In this document: in pieces, positions 50,027-58,211 of the stretch
Layout of the letters: each line of letters begins with the position of its first letter
How positions within the stretch are numbered: position 1 is the first letter of the stretch
Assembly: GCA_017309275.1 (NCBI GenBank)
Contig: JAFKLT010000040.1
Coordinates: forward strand, 1 to 64,000
Length of the DNA stretch: 64,000 bases
Origin: Sphingomonadales bacterium
GTDB taxonomy: Bacteria > Pseudomonadota > Alphaproteobacteria > Sphingomonadales > Sphingomonadaceae
Reading direction: 5' to 3'
The notes under the pieces: model-generated
What the model was told of the DNA's origin: nothing
Databases searched by the model: none
What the model saw: only the letters and a program-made list of their open reading frames with translations
Made by a program: the position numbers and the translations under genes

Positions 50027-50132
50027 AGCCCAATTGCGCATATGAGGTTCAGTGTTGTCAACGATTCGGCGGTCGGCAGGTTTGAGGTGTGCCCAAGAGT
50101 GAACGGGCGCGGCACCATAGAGCTTGCCGCCG

Positions 50133-50891
50133 TCAATTTGAGAGCAGCGGCTTCGCACTCTCCGCCAGTTGTCTCGCTAACAGGTTTTGGCCCTCTGGCG
50201 TAAGATGGCAGCGGTCTTCTTGCCTCAAGCGTGCCGGGATATGGTCAAGATCAGGACCTATCACGACGTTCGCATGCTCTCGAGCGAGCTTGTCACGCGC
50301 CTCGTCAAGGGGGCGCCACTTCACTTGGACATCATCGCAGACGCTTTCGCGCACGATTAGCCATTTGAGACGCGGCGCCACAGCTATCAGCTTTTCCAAT
50401 TCGGCATTATAGGTCGATGCGCCGGTTCGCCGCGCGGCGTTCGTTTCGCCCTGCATCCATACAACGAGAGGTTCGGAATAACCCGCGCGCTTCATCGCAG
50501 CGAGAGTACGACGGATCTTCCTCAATTGAGTCTCAGTCGTCCATTGCTCGATCGCCGAACCCGATATGGCCATGTCCGCGATGACAACTGGATTCTCCGT
50601 GAATTCAGCGAATGACGGCCAGATCGAACCGCCATTGCCCGCTGTCCCTGGCATTGGATCGCGGAGGTAGAAGCATTTCTCTCGATCGAAGGAATAAGAC
50701 CTCTCCCACGCTACTTGCCGTTTCGTCCCTGTATTGGACGCGTGCGATTGGCCCAGCACGAGAATTGCGTCCGTCGCCTTGGGACACTGAGCCTCCAGAT
50801 GAGGTAGAGCGGTCAGCGTATGTTCCCACCCCCGCAGAGAGACGGTAGCAAAAACGATAAGGACCGCCACGGCGATAGCTGCGCGCTTCAT
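50133..50891 (-). CDS. Exported SGNH hydrolase, sialate O-acetylesterase-like
   Basis: A 252-residue protein with an N-terminal hydrophobic anchor/signal (AAIAVAVLIVFATVSL) and the CE6/SGNH blocks: GQSH with nucleophile Ser49, Gly111 (SGSAIEQW), WMQGE (145-149) and Asp226-x-x-His229 (DRCH). These enzymes remove or transfer O-acetyl groups on carbohydrates. Located in the periplasm by its signal, it could edit acetylation of surface polysaccharide. Codon use is AT-richer than the chromosome. It lies about 100 bases upstream of the GT4 gene in the same direction. Confidence 0.78.
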   Translation of the reverse strand: MKRAAIAVAVLIVFATVSLRGWEHTLTALPHLEAQCPKATDAILVLGQSHASNTGTKRQVAWERSYSFDREKCFYLRDPMPGTAGNGGSIWPSFAEFTENPVVIADMAISGSAIEQWTTETQLRKIRRTLAAMKRAGYSEPLVVWMQGETNAARRTGASTYNAELEKLIAVAPRLKWLIVRESVCDDVQVKWRPLDEARDKLAREHANVVIGPDLDHIPARLRQEDRCHLTPEGQNLLARQLAESAKPLLSN

Positions 50892-51018
50892 GTTGCGCTC
50901 GATATCATGCCGTGAGAATAGTTGGAAGGCAACGCTACCGGAGCTACGGAAGCCGCTGGGTGTGGGCCCCGCCTGTAAGATTTAAGGCATCACTCGGAAA
51001 CGCTAACTAGGAAAAATA

Positions 51019-52053
51019 ATGCTCAATTTCATAAAGCGCGCTAGTTCGAAGATCGCCCGCGAGTATCGGGATTACTCTGTCTACGAGAAGGTCCGCGACT
51101 CTCTCATATTGGTTTCAGGCCCCAAATTTCTTGACCTTCCCGAAGGCAAGATTGCGGTCGTGCTCATGGGACGGAACATGGAGCACTATCTTGAGCATTT
51201 CCACGACCATCATCGCGCAATGGGTGCCGACTATTTTGTTTATTGCGACAACGGGTCAACCGACCGTTCGCTGGACATCGTTTCCAAATGGAAGAACACC
51301 GTCGCGCTGAGCACCGATCTGAATTTCCGAGATTATCAGATCCCCATTCGCCAGCAAATTACGCACCGATACTGCTCTGACGGTTGGCGACTGGCCATCG
51401 ACCCGGATGAGCTATTCGACTATGTTGGAGCTGACAGGCTTTCGCTTCCGGAGTTAGCGCGGAGCGTGCGCGAACGCGGTTACACCGGTGTCGTTGCCCA
51501 GATGCTCGACATGGTTCCGGATGCGGATCTTGCGAGCAACGCCCTCCGAACATTCGAACAGTCGGCAGCGGCGTCAAAATACTTCTCGCTAGACCAGATA
51601 ACCAGCCTTCCTTACTCCGACAGCGATGTTCCATTTTCCGGCCTCGTCCGAGATAACACCCTCCCCGATGTCGATATCGAGTGGAAGTTTGGCGGTCTGC
51701 GCCGTCAGTATTTCGGGGAAGATTGCTGCCTGACAAAGCACGCGCTGTATTATCACGCTTACGGGGTAAGGACCTTCGTCCATCCTCACCTTAGCACGGG
51801 ATTGAAACTGGCAGACTTCACAGCCTTGCTGCGTCATTATAAGTTTTCTGGCGATTTTCTGTCCAGGGAAGCTGAGCGCATCGCCAATAATCGCATTTCA
51901 CATAACGAGACTGAACTGCGCGCAGACGTCATGGGAAATTCCGGGGAGTTCCGCTTTGATGTCTCCAAAATGGATACCGACTCAGCGCCCGAAGTCCTGA
52001 TTGACCGCGGCTTTCTTGTCATGTCCGAGGACGCGAAATCGCAATACGGTTAG
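51019..52053 (+). CDS. Glycosyltransferase family 2-like protein
   Basis: A 344-residue GT-A-like enzyme of the Glyco_tranf_2_4 type. Landmarks are MGRNMEHYLEHFHDHHRAMG, the nucleotide-binding segment YCDNGSTDRSLDIVS, and DPDELFDY as the metal-binding acidic motif, with an acceptor domain rich in aromatic residues. No membrane segment. AT-rich codon use and location between acetylesterase and tail-fibre genes point to phage cargo that adds a sugar to a host glycan. The donor and acceptor are unknown. Confidence 0.8.
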   Translation: MLNFIKRASSKIAREYRDYSVYEKVRDSLILVSGPKFLDLPEGKIAVVLMGRNMEHYLEHFHDHHRAMGADYFVYCDNGSTDRSLDIVSKWKNTVALSTDLNFRDYQIPIRQQITHRYCSDGWRLAIDPDELFDYVGADRLSLPELARSVRERGYTGVVAQMLDMVPDADLASNALRTFEQSAAASKYFSLDQITSLPYSDSDVPFSGLVRDNTLPDVDIEWKFGGLRRQYFGEDCCLTKHALYYHAYGVRTFVHPHLSTGLKLADFTALLRHYKFSGDFLSREAERIANNRISHNETELRADVMGNSGEFRFDVSKMDTDSAPEVLIDRGFLVMSEDAKSQYG

Positions 52054-52091
52054 CTTTTCTGCCCGAAGACGTTTTGTGGTTCGCGACCGGA

Positions 52092-55000
52092 TTAAGGAAT
52101 GCCTTGCAACGTCTGCATGTTGCCAACCAGCGTCAGCGCGTCGGCCTGCGTCAACCCGGCCTTTCCGTGGACCAGCAGGGAACCGTGCTGCATCTTCGAC
52201 GTCGCGGTTAGACTGCCGTCGCCGCCAACATACATGTTGCGCGAAAAGGTGAAGCCCGAGAGGTTCTTCGCCACTGCGGCAGCAACATTCTCCGTTTGGT
52301 CGACACCAGCATGAATTTTCGGCGTAGTCGGGTCAGCATCGTAATAGGTCCAGAAGACGTGCTTGCCGGTGGGCATCGTCGCCGCAAACGGCACATCGTT
52401 GGTACCACTGGCGACCCAGCGCGCGTACAGCACGCCACTATTGTAATAAAATGAGCAGTAGCTTGATGCGAAGGCCTGCAAGATCCCGGCTGCTGCGGTG
52501 TGGTTGTCCTTGTCGAGAATAGCCGCGATGAGAATAGGCACGGTTCCGGGGATCGTTGCCGTCAGGGTAGTCGCGAAATTGTACCGCCCGGTCGCCTCGA
52601 AATCCCACATACCACCGCTGATGGCCGGTGCGGTGCCCGTGAGATTCAGGGTGTTGCCGATGAGCGGGTTCATTGCAGCGCCGTCGGAATCGACGATGCT
52701 GTCGAACGCAAGCTGCGCGTCAGCCGGATACCAGGCAAACCCGGTCGAGAACTGGACCGTGAAGAAGATCGACGTGTTGCCGTCACTGGCCTCGACGACC
52801 AATGAACGAATGGTCGGAACCACCCAGTCGATGCCGTAGCCGTTGACGATCCGAAGCTGATTGCCGCTGATCGCGAAGTTACCGTTCACATCCCCGGTGT
52901 GGATCCGATAGGTCAGCGCCGCGTTGGCGAAGGTGTGGAATGTCGCCGGGTACGAGGGAGCAACCTTGATGTCGGCCGCCGTGACATTCCCCATCGTAAG
53001 CGGGGTCGCTTTCGCTACGCTGCCCGCAGCGCCACTATAATATTGGTAGCGCAAATCGGCGGTGTCGTCGTAACTCTCCATCATGTTGAAGTTGCCGGGG
53101 GTCCCGTTCATCAATACGAACTGGTTGGCGATAATGAAATTGTGCGCCGCCATGCCCTTGTAGACGTACGCAAAGGCATCGGCCGCGACCGATGTCTGTG
53201 ACCATGCCGCCCGCCACGCCTGCACTTCGGCTGGTGTAGCTGCGCTCGCTCCCTGAAAATCGGAGCCGCACTCATAGGCCTCGATTGCGATCGACCCGAC
53301 TGCGGCACGCTGTGCGTCGGCAAATTCCAACCATTTCAGCGAACTGCGGCGCGCACGGGCAGCCATGTTGTCGTCGCTGTCGCTGATCCAGACCGTCGAC
53401 GGTGTCGCGCTGGCGGTGAACTGGCCGCGCGCCATGAACTTATAGCCGTATTCCAGCGTCGCCACGGCGTAATGCTCGTAGCTGGTGCCGTTGGTCAGGC
53501 CAGTGATCGCCGCCGCGCTGGTATGCGCATTCATATTGCTGGAAGCAATCGAGATGTCGCGGTGACCGACATAGCCGGTGCCCGTTCCCGCCAGGACTTC
53601 CGCCATCGTCGGGGTCGACCCGAGCGCATAGACGGCGATGCGGATCGCGCTGCCGCCGCGGTTCGCCCACCCCTTAGGGACAACCTGTCCGGATGTTATG
53701 TCGAGGCACGACACCCACCAGTCGCCTGAGTAATACACCGCGACCGAAATGGAATCTGTCGCCGCCGCAACACCGGGTTGCGCAAGCCTGGTCGTCGTCC
53801 CGCCTGTATCGACAAGCTGGACGCCGAGAACGTGATGGCAGCGGTTGCGACCAAGGATCGCGTCAAAGCGGTTCCACATTGCAAGAGATTGCTGTCCGTG
53901 GTTTGCGGCAACGCTCAGCGTTTTCCCGGCTTCCGTTCGCTTGCTGATCGTGATCTTTGGCGTCTGCGCCGTCGGCGCCACGATCGTGCCGGAAGAAGAG
54001 CCGACACGAAGGCGGAAATTGTTCGCATCGACAACCTCGATATAAAGCGTCGCACCGCCACCAAGAGGCCAGTCGGCGGCCCCACCGCCATCACCGCTTT
54101 GGCCCCTGCGGTAAGTGAAATTCCCCTTGTCCTGAAAGACGCTCACCGGGTCGTCATTGGACAGGCCGTGGGCGGTAAGCGTCCACCCGTTGATGCCCAA
54201 ATTAGAGTCAGCGCGGATTCGCGTGTGATTGTAGGTCTCGACCCAAGCTCGCGCGTCGTTATAGGCCGCGCCGGGGTTCCAGACCTCGTTTCCGAATTCC
54301 GGAAAAACGTACAGGCCGGGATTAAGATTGGTCTTGAGATACGCGGCCAAGGCACTCTGATACGAGGCGTTCGCGCGGACCGGCCCATTGATCCACGGCG
54401 CAATATTCAGGCGATTACATAGATCGACGACTAGGCGATACGGAACCTTGGCCTGAAGCTGGGTCTGGGGCGCAACGAACGTGATGGGCAAGCCGGGAGC
54501 AACTTCGGACCAATCAACCGAAAGGTCGCCATAGGTCAGCAGCCAGTCCATGAAGCGCAGCGACTTTACGTTGAGCGCAGATAGGGCCGAAATAAAGGCC
54601 GGATTGAAATAGTCACCGGCCTGAAACGCGGCCTTGCGCCCCGGCATGATGATCTGGATCGGGCCGTTGTTGTTCGTGACGCTGCCCTTCGCCCATAGCG
54701 CAATGGCGCCCGCGCCGGCACTCGGACGGTTGAAAGTGAATTCCGGCGTTCCAGGCGGAACAAAGCCAGTGAGGTTCGGCGAGCCGCCCCAGCCGATGCC
54801 GATTTCAAGGCCGTCAGGATTGAGGACGGTGTATGTCCCGGAAGGGAGATTGTTGATCGCGCTCGCGCCGTCAGCAAATTTGCAGGCGAAGATGTCCGTG
54901 GGGGTCTGCGCGTTGAGGACGCCCCATTCCTGCGTGTAGGTGCCGGTGCCGCTCTGTTGGCTCCAACGGTCAGCATTCCACAGCGGATTGGCAAAGGGAT

Positions 55001-55139
55001 AGTCGCCGGTGTAATTTGCGATGCCGCCCAAGCCCATGCCGAGCAGCATCTTGTCTGATGGAAAAACGAAAGGCGGCAGCCCATAGGCCGCCGCCGCTCC
55101 CATGCGCCCGAACCCGACGCCGAAGCCAAGCCCGAACAT
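52092..55139 (-). CDS. Large tail fibre/spike with glycosidase-like domain
   Basis: A 1015-residue protein at the end of the phage structural block. Order: Gly-rich N-terminus (MFGLGFGVGFGRMG), a TIM-barrel-like segment with FPEFGNEVWNPG (Glu285 as possible acid/base), and an inserted beta domain (about 315-400). Then come a fibronectin-like stretch (AAITGLTNGTSYEHYAVATL), a second acidic motif AIEAYECGSDFQG (about 618-630, possible nucleophile), a cadherin-like piece (GNFAISGNQLRIV), and a C-terminal concanavalin-like domain (MYVGGDGSLTATSKM). The NEVWN motif is typical of clan-A glycosidases. I infer receptor binding plus glycan cleavage. The ATG overlaps the previous stop. Confidence 0.75.
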   Translation of the reverse strand: MFGLGFGVGFGRMGAAAAYGLPPFVFPSDKMLLGMGLGGIANYTGDYPFANPLWNADRWSQQSGTGTYTQEWGVLNAQTPTDIFACKFADGASAINNLPSGTYTVLNPDGLEIGIGWGGSPNLTGFVPPGTPEFTFNRPSAGAGAIALWAKGSVTNNNGPIQIIMPGRKAAFQAGDYFNPAFISALSALNVKSLRFMDWLLTYGDLSVDWSEVAPGLPITFVAPQTQLQAKVPYRLVVDLCNRLNIAPWINGPVRANASYQSALAAYLKTNLNPGLYVFPEFGNEVWNPGAAYNDARAWVETYNHTRIRADSNLGINGWTLTAHGLSNDDPVSVFQDKGNFTYRRGQSGDGGGAADWPLGGGATLYIEVVDANNFRLRVGSSSGTIVAPTAQTPKITISKRTEAGKTLSVAANHGQQSLAMWNRFDAILGRNRCHHVLGVQLVDTGGTTTRLAQPGVAAATDSISVAVYYSGDWWVSCLDITSGQVVPKGWANRGGSAIRIAVYALGSTPTMAEVLAGTGTGYVGHRDISIASSNMNAHTSAAAITGLTNGTSYEHYAVATLEYGYKFMARGQFTASATPSTVWISDSDDNMAARARRSSLKWLEFADAQRAAVGSIAIEAYECGSDFQGASAATPAEVQAWRAAWSQTSVAADAFAYVYKGMAAHNFIIANQFVLMNGTPGNFNMMESYDDTADLRYQYYSGAAGSVAKATPLTMGNVTAADIKVAPSYPATFHTFANAALTYRIHTGDVNGNFAISGNQLRIVNGYGIDWVVPTIRSLVVEASDGNTSIFFTVQFSTGFAWYPADAQLAFDSIVDSDGAAMNPLIGNTLNLTGTAPAISGGMWDFEATGRYNFATTLTATIPGTVPILIAAILDKDNHTAAAGILQAFASSYCSFYYNSGVLYARWVASGTNDVPFAATMPTGKHVFWTYYDADPTTPKIHAGVDQTENVAAAVAKNLSGFTFSRNMYVGGDGSLTATSKMQHGSLLVHGKAGLTQADALTLVGNMQTLQGIP

Positions 55140-55387
55140 CAGGCGACCGTGAACTGATCGCCGGCCTTGACGCGGCGGAATTCAATGCCGTCGAAATCCT
55201 CGGGCGTGCCGACGCCGGGCCAAGTGATTGTCCCAGTGCCTTTGATGCGGATCAGCCGGCAATCCGCGCCAACGGTAAAGGCCCCCGCAGCGTTCGTTAC
55301 CCGCAGCGGCGGGCCGTCGGGCAGCTGGGGCTGGCTGTTGAACGCGATTTCGGCCATGCCACGAAACTCGCTGATTTTCAGCGCCAT
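55139..55387 (-). CDS. Small phage structural protein (82 aa)
   Basis: Beta-rich 82-residue protein (LKISEFRGMAEIAFNSQPQL, LRVTNAAGAFTVGADCRLIR, GIEFRRVKAGDQFTVA), unrecognised, overlapping the fibre gene start by ATGA. The size and fold hint resemble small head-decoration or fibre-accessory proteins of phages. The gene has an aggag site before its ATG. Role inferred from position only. Confidence 0.6.
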   Translation of the reverse strand: MALKISEFRGMAEIAFNSQPQLPDGPPLRVTNAAGAFTVGADCRLIRIKGTGTITWPGVGTPEDFDGIEFRRVKAGDQFTVA

Positions 55388-55415
55388 TGTCTTTTCTCCT
55401 TTGATTTTCGGATGA

Positions 55416-55652
55416 TCAGCCTTCGCCGCGCAGACCGGCGATCGTGCTGTCGAAATGCGCCAGCACCTTGGCGCGGAGGGCTTCGCGGGTTTCGCCGTAG
55501 TCCGCCTGGTCGCCCGGGGTGACCAGATCCTTGCCCGCCTCGAGCGCATCGAGGATGGCCTTGCCAAGCTGGATGGCGGGAGCGGCGCCCGGGACGATCG
55601 CGGGAACGATATCGCGCGCAGCGGCGATCAGATGTTTGATGGCGTCGTTCAT
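55416..55652 (-). CDS. Phage hypothetical protein (78 aa)
   Basis: A 78-residue helical protein (MNDAIKHLIAAARDIVPAIV, IQLGKAILDALEAGKDLVTP, ETREALRAKVLAHFDSTIAG) with an amphipathic N-terminal half. No family recognised. Three bases separate it from the lipoprotein gene upstream, so it belongs to the same transcript. Confidence 0.55.
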   Translation of the reverse strand: MNDAIKHLIAAARDIVPAIVPGAAPAIQLGKAILDALEAGKDLVTPGDQADYGETREALRAKVLAHFDSTIAGLRGEG

Positions 55653-55655
55653 GGG

Positions 55656-56039
55656 TCAGCGCTCCAGAGCTGCGAGGAGGGCGGCATAGGCGGTCGACGC
55701 CTGAGCATAGGCCGCTACGGCGTTCGGCTGCTGTCCGGCCTGCTGCGCCTCGTCGGCGGCGATCAACCAGCGTTTGACGCGCTCTGCGGCGTCCGCGACC
55801 GCATGGGCCTTCGGCGAGCCGTCCACGATCCAACCGAGGGACCGCATCAGGTCGACGCCGTACAGAGCCGCATCGGCCGTGCGCCAGGCTGCCTTGATGA
55901 CCTCGTCGTCGACATGCGTCCCGGCGAGCGGCGCGAGGACCGACGGCAGTTGGCTGGGCGCGGCAGGCGGCCCTGTGCCGGTCGTGGCGCACGCCGACAG
56001 GCTGAGCGCCGCCAGCGCGGCGATCATCATCTTACGCAT
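55656..56039 (-). CDS. Phage-borne lipoprotein (127 aa)
   Basis: Signal with lipobox LSAC (Cys17), a short Pro/Thr linker, then a helical domain (VDDEVIKAAWRTADAALYGV, AHAVADAAERVKRWLIAADE, YAQASTAYAALLAALER). It may be an outer-membrane protein acting in lysis or superinfection exclusion; both are inferences from lipoprotein plus phage location. Starts by ATGA overlap with the preceding gene. Confidence 0.6.
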   Translation of the reverse strand: MRKMMIAALAALSLSACATTGTGPPAAPSQLPSVLAPLAGTHVDDEVIKAAWRTADAALYGVDLMRSLGWIVDGSPKAHAVADAAERVKRWLIAADEAQQAGQQPNAVAAYAQASTAYAALLAALER

Positions 56040-56419
56040 TATGGTTTCTCCTCATTCTGGATCGCGGGCATGACGCTGAGGTCGAGATCGGCCGTGTTCT
56101 GACCGCACCAAACCATCAGTGTCTTTGCGAACCGACCGTGCGGCTTGACGGTCCAGTCCTTGTTGGAATGGTAGTAGCAGCGCCCGACGACGCCGCGCAC
56201 GGCGCCGCAGATCGCGTCGACCAGCGTTTCCTTGCTCCATACGTTGTGCTCGACCCAAGGGATCGCGACGAGGTCGATGTCACGGTTCAGCGAACCGTGG
56301 ACCGTGATTGCATAGCCGGCGTCCTGCGCGGCGCGCCGGATCGGCGGCAGGATCAGGTCGAGAAGCGCCCTGTTGTATGCGCCCTGGACGATATCGTCCG
56401 CCTCGGTGCGGTCCCTCAT
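56039..56419 (-). CDS. Nucleotidyltransferase-like phage protein
   Basis: A 126-residue protein with TVHGSLNRDIDLVAIPW (about 39-55), which matches the GS...D-x-D signature of DNA polymerase beta-type nucleotidyltransferases. Cys/His/Trp-rich segments follow (RCYYHSNKDWTVKPHG, TLMVWCGQNTADLDLS). The fold may be retained without activity. The substrate is unknown. Overlaps neighbours on both sides by ATGA-type junctions, inside the lysis/tail region. Confidence 0.55.
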   Translation of the reverse strand: MRDRTEADDIVQGAYNRALLDLILPPIRRAAQDAGYAITVHGSLNRDIDLVAIPWVEHNVWSKETLVDAICGAVRGVVGRCYYHSNKDWTVKPHGRFAKTLMVWCGQNTADLDLSVMPAIQNEEKP

Positions 56420-56574
56420 CCGAACCTCGTGTGCGCAAGGACCGCGTCCGCTGCTCGACGAGACAGGCTGGTATGAGCGCCCCAAAGTTTGGCAAGATCG
56501 GCCCGCAGCTCCTTTATCTCGCGCTCAAGCTCGTCCATGCGTTCTGCGTCAGGCTTCTTGATTGGCCGGGGCAT
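56416..56574 (-). CDS. Small coiled-coil phage protein (52 aa)
   Basis: A 52-residue reading frame: a basic N-terminus, a heptad-like helix (MDELEREIKELRADLAKLWG) and a basic C-terminus. Its ATG overlaps the stop of the holin-like gene and its stop overlaps the start of the next gene, so it fills the gap exactly in the chain of coupled genes. That makes it very likely real. Function unknown. Confidence 0.65.
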   Translation of the reverse strand: MPRPIKKPDAERMDELEREIKELRADLAKLWGAHTSLSRRAADAVLAHTRFG

Positions 56575-56918
56575 CAGGATTTCTCCTCGGCCTGGGCCGT
56601 TTCGCCCGGTTTGAGGATGACGTCGGGCTCGGGCTCGATAGGCGGTGTCGAAGCCGCCGCCGCCGTGATGGCATCAAATGCCTTGCCGGTGTTGTCGGCT
56701 TTGGTCGCTTCAAGAGCGTCCTGCCCTGCCTTGTTGAGGTAATAGAACCCCAGTGCCATCGTCGCCATGCCGCTGAGCTGGCCGAGCATGTAAACGATGA
56801 TCTCCTTGTTATCGGTGGGGATCGTCTTGAAGATCAGCAGCGGGAGGACCGAGACGAAGGCCGCGACCAGAAAGAAGGCGAGCCAGTTTCGGAAAGTGCC
56901 GGTTTCGCGGTCGTTCAT
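56574..56918 (-). CDS. Holin-like membrane protein
   Basis: A 114-residue protein with two membrane segments (NWLAFFLVAAFVSVLPLLIF and EIIVYMLGQLSGMATMALGF), then a soluble Ala/Asp tail ending in EEKS. Directly downstream of the endolysin with ATGA overlap. Size, topology and position suit a holin, but no family motif proves it, and the order endolysin-holin is the reverse of lambda. Confidence 0.6.
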   Translation of the reverse strand: MNDRETGTFRNWLAFFLVAAFVSVLPLLIFKTIPTDNKEIIVYMLGQLSGMATMALGFYYLNKAGQDALEATKADNTGKAFDAITAAAASTPPIEPEPDVILKPGETAQAEEKS

Positions 56919-57568
56919 TTGCCCGTCCTCATCATCGCCGCGACGCGCTGCGCGCGCTCGGGCGTGTCCTCTTTCGCCCATTTGGACAGGAGCATGTTGG
57001 TCGCGGCGTCGGCGAACCGGCCCTCCGCGATCATGCGAAGCGTATTGACGAAAGCGGCAAAGCCTTTCTCGCCAAGCTGAAAGCACATGCTCGTCATCGC
57101 GACCATGCGGGGGATATCGCCCTGGACGCGTTTCCACGCAGGCCAGTCGGCCATTGCGTCGGTGAAGCGCTTCACGTCATTCTTGAGCAGCATCGACCGT
57201 TCGGCGGGCGTCAGGGTCCATTCCATGATCGTCGTGCCCCGGCGGCTCGGATCATTGGCGATGAGGGTTGCCTGTTCCTCGGCCGTGATCCGACCGCCCT
57301 TGCGCGGATCTATCAGGCGACCGATGCCGATCGTCCAATATCCGAGGTGGTCCTTGTACGCGCGCGCCTTGTCGCCCTCCTCGATGCGGAGGTGCGCTTC
57401 CACCGCCACGTCGAACGCGGACATCACAACCGGCGCTGGCGTCGCGGGTGGCAGTCCGGTCCGGTATGTCGCAAGAGCCGCATCCAGCGCGGCGATACGG
57501 TCGGGCGCGAAGCCCTTGGCATCGAGCCAGGGGCGCACGGTATCGAAAACGATACGATTGTCGGTCAT
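56915..57568 (-). CDS. GH24 T4-type endolysin
   Basis: Phage lysozyme cleaving peptidoglycan glycan chains at host lysis. Catalytic residues have the exact T4 lysozyme spacing: Glu64, Asp73 and Thr79 (EEG...YKDHLGYWTIGIGRL). The C-terminal lobe contains WPAWKRVQGDIPRMVAMTSM and MCFQLGEKGFAAFVNTLRMI. A 50-residue N-terminal extension (FDTVRPWLDAKGF, then DRIAALDAAL) precedes the domain and may be a wall-binding or regulatory module. No signal peptide, so a holin is needed. Confidence 0.9.
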   Translation of the reverse strand: MTDNRIVFDTVRPWLDAKGFAPDRIAALDAALATYRTGLPPATPAPVVMSAFDVAVEAHLRIEEGDKARAYKDHLGYWTIGIGRLIDPRKGGRITAEEQATLIANDPSRRGTTIMEWTLTPAERSMLLKNDVKRFTDAMADWPAWKRVQGDIPRMVAMTSMCFQLGEKGFAAFVNTLRMIAEGRFADAATNMLLSKWAKEDTPERAQRVAAMMRTGK

Positions 57569-57921
57569 TTCACACGTTCCTTGATGAAGGCGACATCGGC
57601 TTTGATCGTGGCGAGCTGGACAGCGACGTTGCGGTCTTCATTCTCGCCCTCGTCGAGGCGGCGCTTGCTCTCTTTCGCCATGTCGGCGGTCTTCTCGATG
57701 CGGGCATCGATCCGGGCGTAGGCGATGGTCCCGCCGATGATCGGCCCGACAAGCAGCCCAAGCACGCCGATCCACGCCGGGATTTGGCCGATCGTCCAGC
57801 GGCGTGTCGCCGCCTCGGCCTTTTCACGCGCCGCGTCTTCCATCGCGCGCTTCTGTTCGATCGCGATCATGCAGCGCTCGATAATGGCGGCGATCGTGAC
57901 CTCATCCCCAAGACCGCTCAT
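57565..57921 (-). CDS. Phage membrane protein with coiled coil (118 aa)
   Basis: Helical N-terminus, one or two membrane passes in the middle (IPAWIGVLGLLVGPIIGGTI, about 46-65), then a charged helix (RIDARIEKTADMAKESKRRL and onwards) ending in FIKERVK. It overlaps the endolysin start by ATGA. A spanin-like or holin-like role is possible; no family is recognised. Confidence 0.55.
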   Translation of the reverse strand: MSGLGDEVTIAAIIERCMIAIEQKRAMEDAAREKAEAATRRWTIGQIPAWIGVLGLLVGPIIGGTIAYARIDARIEKTADMAKESKRRLDEGENEDRNVAVQLATIKADVAFIKERVK

Positions 57922-58028
57922 CGGGGCCTCCGACTATCGAACAAGGCAACGGCGACGATTGCCGCCATCAGGAGGAAGGTGCCGGCGGCGAGGATGCCGC
58001 CGACGACTATCTTTGCTTCAGGGGCCAT
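57918..58028 (-). CDS. 36-residue membrane peptide in lysis block
   Basis: A short frame: MAPEAKIVVGG, one membrane helix (ILAAGTFLLMAAIVAVALF), and a basic DSRRPR tail. Its stop overlaps the start of the next gene (ATGA). The overlap pattern supports it as real. It could be an antiholin-like or pinholin-like peptide, purely by position. Confidence 0.5.
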   Translation of the reverse strand: MAPEAKIVVGGILAAGTFLLMAAIVAVALFDSRRPR

Positions 58029-58040
58029 CGCTGCGGGCGA

Positions 58041-58187
58041 TCAGGGGCAGGGGTCGCCGTTCGGCTGCGGGCCGGGCCCGCACGGCACTTCCTTTACCGG
58101 CCCGGTGGGCTGGGGCGGCGCGTCTGCCGTGCAGCCGACCAGGGTCAGGGCGCACGCGATCGCGAGCGCGTAAGCACGCTTCTTCAT
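58041..58187 (-). CDS. Small Pro-rich lipoprotein, o-spanin-like
   Basis: A 48-residue product: signal with lipobox LVGC (Cys19), then a Pro/Gly-rich tail (APPQPTGPVKEVPCGPGPQP...) with two more Cys. An aaggag site lies six bases before the ATG. Size and Pro-rich lipoprotein character resemble Rz1 outer-membrane spanins, and it lies by the endolysin. The partner i-spanin is not certain. Confidence 0.55.
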   Translation of the reverse strand: MKKRAYALAIACALTLVGCTADAPPQPTGPVKEVPCGPGPQPNGDPCP

Positions 58188-58211
58188 CTGCATTCTCCTT
58201 CGGTGGTAAAT

